Shown: positions 55,186 through 64,000 of the stretch, piece by piece
How the letters are laid out: each line of letters starts with the position of its first letter
Position numbering within the stretch: position 1 is the stretch's first letter
Source: Ehretia macrophylla
Lineage: Eukaryota > Streptophyta > Magnoliopsida > Boraginales > Ehretiaceae
Assembly (NCBI GenBank): GCA_037974665.1
Contig: CM075765.1
Coordinates: forward strand, 13,573,501-13,637,500
Direction of reading: 5' to 3'
DNA: 64,000 nucleotides
Made by a program: the position numbers and the translations under genes
The notes under the pieces: model-generated
What the model was told of the DNA's origin: nothing
Seen by the model: only the letters and a program-made list of their open reading frames with translations
Database searches by the model: none

Positions 55186-55956
55186 CTAAGTGAAAAGGGT
55201 AGCTGCATCATCATTGTGTGGAGAGTCAGTAGTGATAGATGCACGGTTGAGGGCAGCATACACTTCAGGCATTGATGGAAGTGAAGAGCCAGACAAGATT
55301 TGCGAGCGAACTGAATGATAAGGAGGTGGAAGGCCCCGAATCATAAGGACAACAAAGAGTTGCTCTCGTTGTTGGCGATTAATGTCAGTGTCAGGAGGGA
55401 AAATCTCGTTATACTTTGCCAGAGCGCGTTGGTATCGACCAAAATAAATAGGGAGACCGCCTTCACCAAGTTGAATGTTCCAAAGATCATTTTCACCAAG
55501 TTGAATGTTCCAAAGATCATTAATCACATCATAAATGCGACTAATATTACTGGTATACATCTGTTGTGCCATAGTCCAAAGACGCTTGCAAGATTGAACG
55601 TCTGCAAGGATGAAGTGCAATTCTGTTTCAATGGATTGCAGTAGCAAACTGGTGAGTTGGGCATCAACTTGATCCCATAGTTCCAGTTTGTCTGATGAGA
55701 GTTTAGGTGGATCTTCAGTCAAGTACCGTGCTAAACCTTGTCCCCGAAACCATAATTTGAAAGAGGAGGCCCATTGAGTGTAATTGCGACCATTAAGTTT
55801 GGTTGTAGTAATAACTGGAGTACCAGAAAAGGTGGGAACAACAACCTTAATATCGGACATGGGTTCACTTGAAGTATCTCCTTTGGAGGTTTCTGCTAAA
55901 GAAGAGTCCATGATAAAAAAAAAAATGGTCGAGGCAAGGCAACAAAGGAACCTCAA
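55186..55956 (-). CDS. Copia-3 gag (256 codons)
   Basis: The ATG at 55956 starts a gag-like protein with 'TTKLNGRNYTQWASSFKLWF', 'LWDQVDAQLTSLLLQSIE' and 'GLPPPYHSVRSQILSG', features of the UBN2/retrotran-gag family. A 15-codon tandem duplication is visible ('NDLWNIQLGE' twice; + strand about 55470-55525). The frame ends at TAG (55186-55188) and stays open beyond it into the zinc knuckle and pol. A point mutation from CAG is the simplest reading. Gag assembles the particle that packages element RNA. Confidence 0.85.
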   Translation of the reverse strand: MRFLCCLASTIFFFIMDSSLAETSKGDTSSEPMSDIKVVVPTFSGTPVITTTKLNGRNYTQWASSFKLWFRGQGLARYLTEDPPKLSSDKLELWDQVDAQLTSLLLQSIETELHFILADVQSCKRLWTMAQQMYTSNISRIYDVINDLWNIQLGENDLWNIQLGEGGLPIYFGRYQRALAKYNEIFPPDTDINRQQREQLFVVLMIRGLPPPYHSVRSQILSGSSLPSMPEVYAALNRASITTDSPHNDDAATLFT

Positions 55957-56043
55957 TCAGTAGTAAAACAGAGGAATTTCATTTTTTTTTTTTAAAATTT
56001 TTTTTTTATAGAGCCTCTGTCCCCTGTTTTTTTTTTTTTAAAT

Positions 56044-56057
56044 TTAAAAGCTAATAC

Positions 56058-56093
<36 letters not shown>

Positions 56094-56618
56094 TATATAT
56101 AACAGTTAAGAAACTAAGAGAAAAACACATGAAGCATGCAAACCAAAGGCAAGACAGCAGCATCAATGGAGAGAGGTGGAAGAACCGAGCATGGTAGTGG
56201 TGGCCGTTGAGCATTCCGGCAAGTGGTGGTGGCGCGTGAGATGCACGCGCTATCGGTGGTGGCGCGTGAAGGCTACAGTGGCGACAGGTAAGGTAGTGTC
56301 TTGGTCGGATTTTGATGTTGAACAAGGTGGTGTGGTCAGATTGGAGATTAGAAGGCTGGAAGAGAGTGGATCGATGATTTCAGCAAGGGTTTTCAGTGTT
56401 TTGAGTTTTCGGGCGCGGGTGAGTGATGGGAAGGTGGTGGTGGATGTCGCCGTGAGGTGGAGAGGTAGATCGTGGTGTTGGTTTGCTGATTGATGTCTAT
56501 AACTGTGGTTTTAGGCTACTGCCGTGAACAGTACCGCCGTGAACAGTTTTTTTTTTTGGATAATGCTATATTGTGGTATACTGGGGTTTAATGTCTCCCA
56601 ACCAGGCTCTTGATACCA
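56044..56618 (-). other. Copia-3 leader and primer-binding site
   Basis: The untranslated leader between 5' LTR and gag contains a (TA)n run at about 56058-56091 and GC-rich GGTGGTGGCGCGTGA repeats (56224-56270). The primer-binding site complement GCTCTTGATACCA (56606-56618) abuts the LTR. Confidence 0.6.
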
Positions 56619-56867
56619 TGATAGTGATAAAAGAGAGAGAGAGACATTATAGAAAAGAAGAGAATTGCTTCATCTATATTAGCAAGAACAAGCCCTTGAT
56701 TTATAGGGCAATGATACAAGAAAATGCAACAATAAAGAAGCCCTTGATTTATAGAGCAATGATACAAGAAAAGGCAGCAATAAAGAAGTGATACACATCT
56801 GTAAAATACACACACAGCTCACAAACAATCTATAAAGTAAACACAGATGTAAAGCATATTCTCAACA
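56619..56867 (-). repeat. 5' LTR of Copia-3 with internal 48-bp duplication
   Basis: 249 bp. It matches 51481-51681 except for a second copy of the segment starting CCCTTGATTTATAG (about 56692 and 56740), plus scattered substitutions. Confidence 0.92.
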
Positions 56868-56872
56868 GTGTC

Positions 56873-57977
56873 AAAACTCAATAACACGAGATGCAGTTTC
56901 TTTTTCATTTCTTAAAATTTGTCATTTTGCCTCCTGAGAGGATTTGATCTCTGAAACTTTATCACAAAGCCCTTAGGAATTGCATTCTAGCCTCTCTAGC
57001 TGTGTATCTCTGCTCAGAGTAACAAAAGCAAGTCTTATAGTTGTGCACTAATGCACCATATAGTTGAAGCTATGGGTCTGTGAAACGGGGAATTAAGCAG
57101 CTGGAATTCTAGGTGTATGATAGCATCTCAGACTAAATCGGCACTAGCATGAGAAGTTTGAAAATAAAATCAAAGGAGTCGTGAAGAAAAGTTAGCATGA
57201 AGGCTGACAACATGTCTGTTATCTCCTAATTTACCATTTCACCATGCTTACTAATCAATTATTCTGCATATCTTGTATGTATCTATATTTGGAGCTAGAA
57301 TTTTCCTACCTTATAAGCGATATACTTTTACTTCTCAAAAAAGAAAAAAGAAAAAAAAGCAATCTACTTGTACCCCCCTCATAGTTGGGGCCTTCAAAGG
57401 GAAATATATATTAGTTGATCTTATCCTAACCCCATCTTTTTTCTAGCTAGGTTAGTTCTGAAAATTGAAGAAAGCTTCCTAACAATCATGTTTAGGCCAT
57501 TGCTTTAAATAACACATTGTACCTTTCCCCTAGAAGGAAGGGTTTCACGAGCAGCAACTGAATGGAAATTTTAGTGTAACTGGAGAGGTGTTGATTTCAC
57601 TCCATTAGGTAACTCATTTCTATGGTTTCTTAGTTTTTAAAGAAAATCTAATAACATATTGTGCGCCAGCCAATTCCGTTGGTCTTTCTGCCTCATTTAT
57701 GCAGGACAAGGAGTAATTGATGACTTATTGTATTTTAACCGTTTCTTTTAAATCTAGTATATAGGGGTAGAAGAGCCTTTTTCTTTGAGAAATGTGAGTT
57801 TTCAGACACCTATTTTTGCATTTGCCATGCCTTTTGATTGCTGCATGTAGGAGTTCTTTCATTTTATTCATAGCTTGCAAAGGAATGTATGACATTTCTG
57901 TGTTGTTGTGGGGCTATTCATTTTTACCTAATTTCTTGAATGTCAATTTAATTGTTTTTGCCCTATATTGACAACAG
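56873..57977 (+). other. Presumed ABCD1 5'UTR intron, right part
   Basis: No coding potential. A possible old micro-insertion lies at 57317-57373: GCGATATACTTTTAC and GCAATCTACTTGTAC flank TTCTC plus an A-rich tract with two G interruptions. The stretch ends with the acceptor TTGACAACAG at 57977. Confidence 0.45.
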
Positions 57978-58054
57978 GAAGCAATTTTCTCCCAGATAGT
58001 GGATACATTTTCCAGCTGTTAAAATTTACTGCTGGGGGAAGTTGATCTTTCGAC

Positions 58055-61000
58055 ATGCCTTCTCTACAACTTTTGCAGTTGACTGAGCACGGTCGAGGCC
58101 TTTTGGCCTCGAGGAGGTATTAAATATTACTCATTCTGCTATTTGTGGAGGATCTTTGTTTTCTCTTCTATCAATGAGAAACAAACCAGGCCTGGTTTTT
58201 CAAAACTATGTGGGTCTGCTAAATTTATCTTTCAATGCCATTAAGTTATCACAATCTCAAAGCTACATTAGGTAATGTTCACTCATTCAGCTATCTATGG
58301 AGGATCATCATCTTTCTCCTGTATCAAAAAGTAAACCAAAACAAACCAAGCCTGGCATTTTCCAAACTATCTGGGTCTGCTAGGATCTGTCAGCACTATT
58401 AAGTTAATGCAATCTTAAACCTATATTAGAAAGAACCCAACAGAGTATTTGCTAACTATTGGCTATCTAATGCAATTCTGATCCTGTATCAATAAATATA
58501 CAAAGGAATGATAAAGAGACCAGAAGCAAGATAGAAAAAGACAATTTCTGTGTTCATTCTGATTTCTCTATGATAATATACTTTCAGCGGCTTATTAAGA
58601 TATCAATTATACATAAGTTCAGCCTGAAGCTATTCAAAACTGCTCCATATCAAACATCAGCTTGCCCCTTCTTTTGCATATCCTTTATGGCGAGAACTTT
58701 TTATCATTGGATGTTGGTTGGTTCGTCATTGCTTTTCAATTACTAGGAAAGACCGTGTTGCTTTGTTGTCTAGTGCTTGTGCTATTTGTGTTGTGAGACG
58801 GGAAGTCTAATCTTTTCAAATTTTATTTTGTCTTGTCAAAGTACCTTTTCTTCAACTCATCTGCTGGATTTTGTATCTGCTTTTGCCATGCTTGGGAAAT
58901 CTTCTTTACGTTTAATGGAACTTGAGAGAATTTGTCTAATGAATTACATATGTTTTCAGCATAGATACTTCTGAAAACAAACATGTTTTCAGCATAGATA
59001 TCGAAAGATTGGCACCTTTTTAAATACTTAAACTTATTTTGATAGTAAAGAGATTAATTTTGGGAAAATATTGGCTGGCCCTAAGCTAGAGTAATCATGT
59101 TGCATCTTTTAAAACTCTGAATAGGATGAATGCCATGAATAAGTTAATCTGACGGTAATGTCGAACTGTTGTCAATCTGTTTTCCAAAATGAAGTGATTT
59201 AGTTTCATGAAACAAAAGAAACTTCACTTCGTTCACATAGACTTTATGTTGGGCATTCTGTGTACATTTGGCATTGAGGCAAAGTTGACTGAGATAATTT
59301 GTTGTTATGGATGCTAGCTTGGCCTGCTCTCTAATGTAAACAAGGTTTGCAATTCTTGGTACAGGAAAGCACTATTGCTTGCTTCTGGCATCATTGTTGC
59401 TGGTGGGACAGCTGCTGCATACGTGCAATCGCGAAATCTCTTTAGAAATGGAAATGCTTTTGCTAACAGCAATGGACACAAGGATGGTAAAGAATCATCA
59501 GACAAGTTGATTGGAAAAGATAATCATGTAAAGAAAAGTAGACAAAAGAAAGCAGGGTTGAGGTCACTTCAGGTTCTAGCTGCGATTCTTTCATCTCGTA
59601 TGGGCCGAATGGGGGCTGGGGACCTTTGCGCTTTGGTAGCGGTTGCGGTAAGCACATATCTAGTTGGAGCTGCTTGTGCCTATTTTTCTCAAAAATCAGT
59701 ATCCAAAATTTGTCATGCTTATGTCAATTCGTTTCCTTCTTTTGTTTTCACTTTTGGTGTTTCACTGCTCAATTGGCCCCTGCCAAACAACCGGTTTGGT
59801 CTTCTGTGATCTGCATTTAGGATTGAAAATTCAAATTTTGAATATTTAAGTAGTGATTTTTATTTTGGTTTCTATTATAAGAATGTGAAATAAATAGAAA
59901 CCAAAGAATTATGTTCAGTCAATACGTTTGATTTAGAAGTTTCTCCACCAGCATAAATACCATTTCTGCAGTTTCTGATCTGATTTTCTATTGATTTTTT
60001 ACAATTTTTTTGATAGTACAATCTGGGAAGGAGTGATTATATTGGAGTTGTATGGATGATTCATCTTATAAGTGACCTGAGAAATAATTTGAGTTGACAA
60101 TTTCCGCATGTTTCCTCTAGAACAGTTCTCTCTCCTGATCAGCCTGCACTCTTTTGAAAGTATTGTTACTTCGACAAGCATCTAGCAAGTATAGGTGCTT
60201 CAGTGCTTTTACAAGTATCATGTCAAGTGTCTATTTGCTCTCTGTAAAGTTTGTCAAGTGTCTAGCAAGTATATGTGTTTTTGAGACTCACCATCTTTGC
60301 CTACAGTAGAGTAAGCTTGAAGGCATGGGCAGAGAACATAATATGGTCCGGGAAACATGAAATGGCTATGTGTGTCGGCACCATTAGTTGCACGTACATC
60401 TCAAAATCTTCATGTGATTAGATTTGACACTTGCACCAATTGTTGCTGCTCTAACAGACCAAGTAAACATGATTTATATTCTAACGTTATATATTTGACA
60501 GTCGTGTGCCATTCTAGATGAGGATTTCTGTTCTCAAATTGCTTGTGCCCAAGACTTGGATATAATAGTTTATCGCCATAGGAGTTTCTCTCTTTTTGGT
60601 TTGATCTCGATGTTAATGGAGGCATCTGTTAATGTTGTTGAAGTTGCACTTGGTGGGGACTGAAATTGTGGTTCTGTTGTGTGACTTCTGAAGGGCGGTG
60701 TCAATAAAGGGCTTTCCGTTTTTTTACATTCTGATCATTCAAACATGTAATCCTGGTGGCATGAATGAAAGAACTCTCCTTTAATCCTCCATTATTTTGC
60801 AGGTGTTGCGGACTGCTGTAAGCAACAGACTTGCTAAAGTACAAGGGTTCCTCTTCCGTGCTGCTTTTCTTCGGCGTGTCCCAACATTTTTCCGTCTTAT
60901 TTTGGAAAATATTATTCTTTGTTTCCTCCAGTCAACCTTGCATTCTACCTCAAAGTATGTAACGGGGACCTTAAGTTTGCGATTCAGAAAAATCTTGACA

Positions 61001-63031
61001 AAGCTTATACATGATCATTATTTTCAGGTATTCATTGATACACTCTCTGTGTGGTCGCGTTGCCATCTGATATCCTCTCATTGCTACTCTCGTACGTCTT
61101 ATAGTAATATGCATCTCCAGTAGGTCATTTTTTCTCCTCTCCCCTTACTTTCCTGCTTAGCGGAACATCTTGGCTTGGTTATGCTCGTATATGTCCTCCA
61201 GAGCACTGTTGGTCTTTTTTGGTCTTTCCTTTTCTAGTCCTGATGTGGTTTCGGTTACAATTTCTAATTCTCAATTTGAACTTCGTTAAGTAGAAGATGC
61301 TGCAATTTGTATTCTCAATTCAAACTTATACAAGTTGAAAGCTGTTTCTAACTAACAAGATGCAGTTTTCTTTTATTTCTTTTAGAAAGGTTAGTATATA
61401 AGGAAAGGTTCCTCTTCTTTTTGGCCCCTGTGTGTGTGCGTCTTTCTGTGGAAGATGGAATGGAAACTACATCCATCTGGTTGCAAACTGTAATTCATAT
61501 GTGTGTGTATGTTACATGAACAAGCTCAGAGTTATTTAAAGTGCTATCAATATAGAAACATGTTGAAGTAACAGTCGGTCATAGGGTGTAATATTTCACT
61601 CGAGTTCTAATTATTGGCAATAATGCTTCTGCAATTTTCATGTTATGCAATAGGGCTGCATTCAGGTCACTGTGGTTCTCTATCTTTTGCTCTTTCGTAT
61701 TTTCGGGTTTCAAAGATTTCTTTTAGAGCTTGCATATAGATCAGATCTCCCTCCTCCTCAGTGTAAAAAAAAATAGGGAATTGATGATAGCCACCTCCTT
61801 CATAGAGGATTTGATAATACCCATTGTGCTTAGATGTCTATTTGACTTTATGTGATCAGTAATAGGAGCTAAAGTTATCTTCCCCACTTGGCTTTAAGCA
61901 TTCATGGTCACTTTCCATGGGATTTAATGCTTTCTTTGATATATGAGTTCCATTTAGTGGCCAGATTGCAAAATTACCCATGGCTCATCTGGATACGAGG
62001 CGAAGACCGTAAATTTTGCTTTATCTAGAGTATGGTACCATAAAAGCAGTTATAGGCGAGGTGAAGTTTATATTGTTCTCAAGTCAAATGCATGAACAGT
62101 ATTTATTGTGCATGACCAAGTGCAGTTGATGTATGAACATGCAAATTATTCTATGCTGCCATCCTTTGTGACTCATTGTTGCTTAATCTTTTTTATATGG
62201 GTTTCAGAATATGGCATACTACAAGCTCTCCCATGTTGATGGTCGGATTGATAACCCTGAGCAACGAATTGCAAGTGATGTACCAAGGTTCTGTTCGGAG
62301 TTGAGTGATCTTGTGCAGGAGGATCTTGTCGCTGTCACTGATGGGTTGTTGTATACATGGCGGCTTTGTTCATATGCTAGCCCAAAATATATTTTCTGGA
62401 TACTGGTAATTAGTTTTTCCTTGGACTGTTCCAATTGTATGAACTTTATGTTGGAATTTTGAGTCTGTAAATTGCATTTTATACACTCTGGCCATCATTC
62501 CTTTGGATTTTCACATTCTATTTTTCGTTATTCAAATGAATAGTTTGTAATCTCAACATATTATGTTACTCCCTAGGCTTATGTATTGGGGGCAGGGACC
62601 ATGATCAGAAAGTTCACTCCTGCATTTGGAAAACTAATGTCCGAAGAACAACAGTTGGAAGGGGAGTATAGGAAGCTTCACTCTCGAATAAGAACTCATG
62701 CAGAAAGCATAGCTTTTTATGGTGGTGAAACTAGAGAAGATTCTCACATTCAGCAGAAATTTAAGTCTCTTGTTCGGCACATGAGAGCTGTCCATCATGA
62801 CAACTGGTGGTTTGGCATGATTCAAGACTTTTTGTTGAAGTATCTTGGTGCTACTGTTGCTGTTATCCTGATTATTGAGCCCTTTTTTTCGGGAAATTTA
62901 AGGCCGGACACTTCAACCCTTGGACGAGCAGAAATGTTGAGTAATCTTAGATATCATACTAGTGTTATAATATCATTGTTCCAGTCTCTGGGAACTCTTT
63001 CGATAAGCTCGCGGCGGCTCAACCGTCTAAG
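58055..63031 (+). CDS. ABCD1: Peroxisomal ABC transporter ABCD1 (PXA1/CTS/PED3), N-terminal part
   Basis: Coding exons 58055-58116, 59365-59647, 60803-61027, 62208-62405 and 62577-63031 join in frame with GT/AG borders and encode the first 407 residues. The known plant protein is a full-size fused transporter of about 1,330 aa, so the rest lies beyond the window. It imports acyl-CoAs and jasmonate precursors into peroxisomes for beta-oxidation. Seen here: the N-terminus 'MPSLQLLQLTEHGRGLLASR', a hydrophobic segment at about residues 22-43, further membrane helices, the ABCD-type loop 'NPEQRIASDV' (about 206-215) and the EAA-like region 'RIRTHAESIAFYGGE' (about 293-307). No Walker A has been reached. 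Exon 5 ends at phase 2 (CTAAG|GTATTT). A non-coding part (57978-58054) precedes the ATG. ABCD1/PXA1 identity is from remembered family sequence. Confidence 0.93.
58126..58433 (+). repeat. Tandem duplication in ABCD1 intron
   Basis: Two diverged copies of about 150 bp lie head to tail just inside the first coding intron. Shared landmarks are CACTCATTC/ACTCATTC, TGGAGGATC, AACAAACCA, GCCTGG, AACTAT, TGGGTCTGCTA, ATTAAGTTA and CTATATTAG/CTACATTAG. Confidence 0.75.
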
Positions 63032-64000
63032 GTATTTACTTGCTTTACATGTTTCTTTAGTATTAACTTTTGAAACATCCTGAAAATGGTTATAACCCAG
63101 TTAGGTCTTCAGTGAGTGAGGTATGGTTATTAACAAACTTACAATTTTCGTTTTCATGTTTTGGTTTTGGCACAAAATAGCACTTCTCGGTGTTGAATGG
63201 CTGACACTACCTGAGAAACTGAGAGTTTTTCTAATTTTTCTGAAGGACATATGCTAATTATGCCAGATCTAAGGTGTCGGACATCTTTACTGCTTTGATG
63301 AGAGAAGTGTCTTCCATCATTTGTTAGTGACATGATTTATGAAAACAACTAAATAATCATTAAGAGGATAGAAAGGGGAGTAAATTTCCATCTGCATGTT
63401 TGATCTTACTGTATGTCCTTCCTATAGCGTACTGCATAGATAGTACTATGGAGACATATATGCATGTTACATATACATACACATACACTTGTACATCAAA
63501 CAACATGATTTTCTGTTATTCAGAGTATCAGGAGAGATTTCTGGAAGTTGAGAGAGGGAAATGGCAATATGAAGGTCATGAAATGTACAGGGATACATGT
63601 ATGTGCATGTGTTCATGCACATAAATTCTCCTGGTAGTTGGTGGAGTGGGAAGAAGGGGAGCTATCAGAGTGATGCTATCTGATTCATCTTTCACTGCGT
63701 TCTAGTGGATTAATGGTCCTTTGAATAGCATTGTGAACTGAACCCAAGTTGAAGAACAATTCTTTTCTGTTTTATTTAATTTTATTCTAAGAGTTGTCGA
63801 ACCATAGTCCTATTTTTGGTTGCTTTGTAGTATATGTTGTTTAATATTGAACACATATACTTTGGAAACATAGTTAGAATTCATCATGATATGTTGAAGA
63901 AAGAAAATATGCATACATCTAGCTGTAGTTCTCTAGTGCTAGCTTCACTGATTACTTCAAATGTGTTTTGCACATAGGTCAAAGTTATCCTTGGCTGTAA
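63032..64000 (+). other. ABCD1 intron, next exon not reached
   Basis: Following the donor at 63032, no segment encoding the expected continuation after 'RRLNRL' was found. An ACATACACATACAC-type repeat lies near 63467-63487. The intron therefore probably extends past the window. Confidence 0.5.

Larger units (their letters stand above)
51481..56867 (-). mobile_element. Copia-3: near-intact Copia antisense in the ABCD1 leader intron
   Basis: LTRs lie at 51481-51681 (3') and 56619-56867 (5'), TGATA...CTCAACA in + coordinates, with a perfect 5-bp TSD GTGTC at 51476-51480 and 56868-56872. On the minus strand a TGGTATCAAGAGC primer-binding site (complement 56606-56618) abuts the 5' LTR, and TGAGGGGGAG (complement 51682-51691) precedes the 3' LTR. 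Gag, zinc knuckle, protease, integrase and RT lie in one frame broken by a single TAG. Defects cluster at the RNase H end. LTRs differ by roughly ten substitutions by eye plus a duplication of about 48 bp in the 5' LTR, so this is the youngest Copia here. Confidence 0.95.

Noticed and set aside
55186-55188. TAG between gag and pol of Copia-3 as programmed readthrough
   Set aside because: The following bases (ACGATT) are not the CARYYA-type readthrough context, and copia elements usually have gag-pol as one frame, so a CAG to TAG mutation is simpler.
1-64000. CRISPR arrays, rRNA or functional tRNA genes
   Set aside because: None seen. Tandem repeats here are retroelement minisatellites, and tRNA-like boxes occur only in SINE contexts without a foldable cloverleaf.

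Overview
This is a plant nuclear window, almost certainly from a dicot. The evidence is spliced genes with GT/AG introns, Ty1/copia elements primed by initiator-Met tRNA, tRNA-derived SINEs, hAT, Mutator-like and Harbinger-like MITEs, and AT-rich intergenic DNA. No bacterial, organellar or viral genes were recognised.

Only two host genes are visible, both on the + strand. (1) At 31328-35178 there is an ARM-repeat/TPR protein of unknown function, about 617 aa, in three coding exons. A probable 5'UTR exon lies near 26240-26524, and a tiny uORF overlaps a possible start codon. (2) At 58055-63031 and beyond the right edge there is the N-terminal third of the peroxisomal ABC transporter ABCD1 (PXA1/COMATOSE/PED3), in five coding exons. 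A probable non-coding first exon lies at about 47700-47987, with a TATA box and an ABRE/G-box upstream.

Nearly everything else is transposable elements, and target-site duplications (TSDs) let many of them be delimited to the base. 3337-15506 is a minus-strand Copia (TSD GAAAT) split by a 5.7-kb non-autonomous Ty3-like element at 4879-10582 (TSD CTCCC). 14.6-23.9 kb is a dense run of SINEs, MITEs and hAT derivatives, including a SINE whose A-tail hosts a MITE. 24820-25348 is a TRIM. 27497-30377 is a gag-protease-only Copia inside the presumed first intron of the ARM/TPR gene. 35884-36892 is a long inverted repeat. 38243-39279 is a non-autonomous hAT with a perfect 8-bp TSD. 39625-47169 is a decayed + strand Copia carrying a probable 2.5-kb solo LTR. 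51481-56867 is a relatively young Copia with a nearly intact pol, antisense in the presumed ABCD1 5'UTR intron.

The most unusual signal is a set of tiny insertions (about 14-32 bp). Each is a poly(A) tract preceded by a few bases, usually resembling TTTGACC(C), and is flanked by 10-15 bp direct repeats. About ten copies occur, three stacked into one site. One copy has a natural empty-site control in the other arm of an inverted repeat. They look like ultra-short target-primed retro-insertions from a shared source.

All calls come from reading the sequence by eye. No alignments or database searches were run, so splice sites and family names are inferences unless stated.
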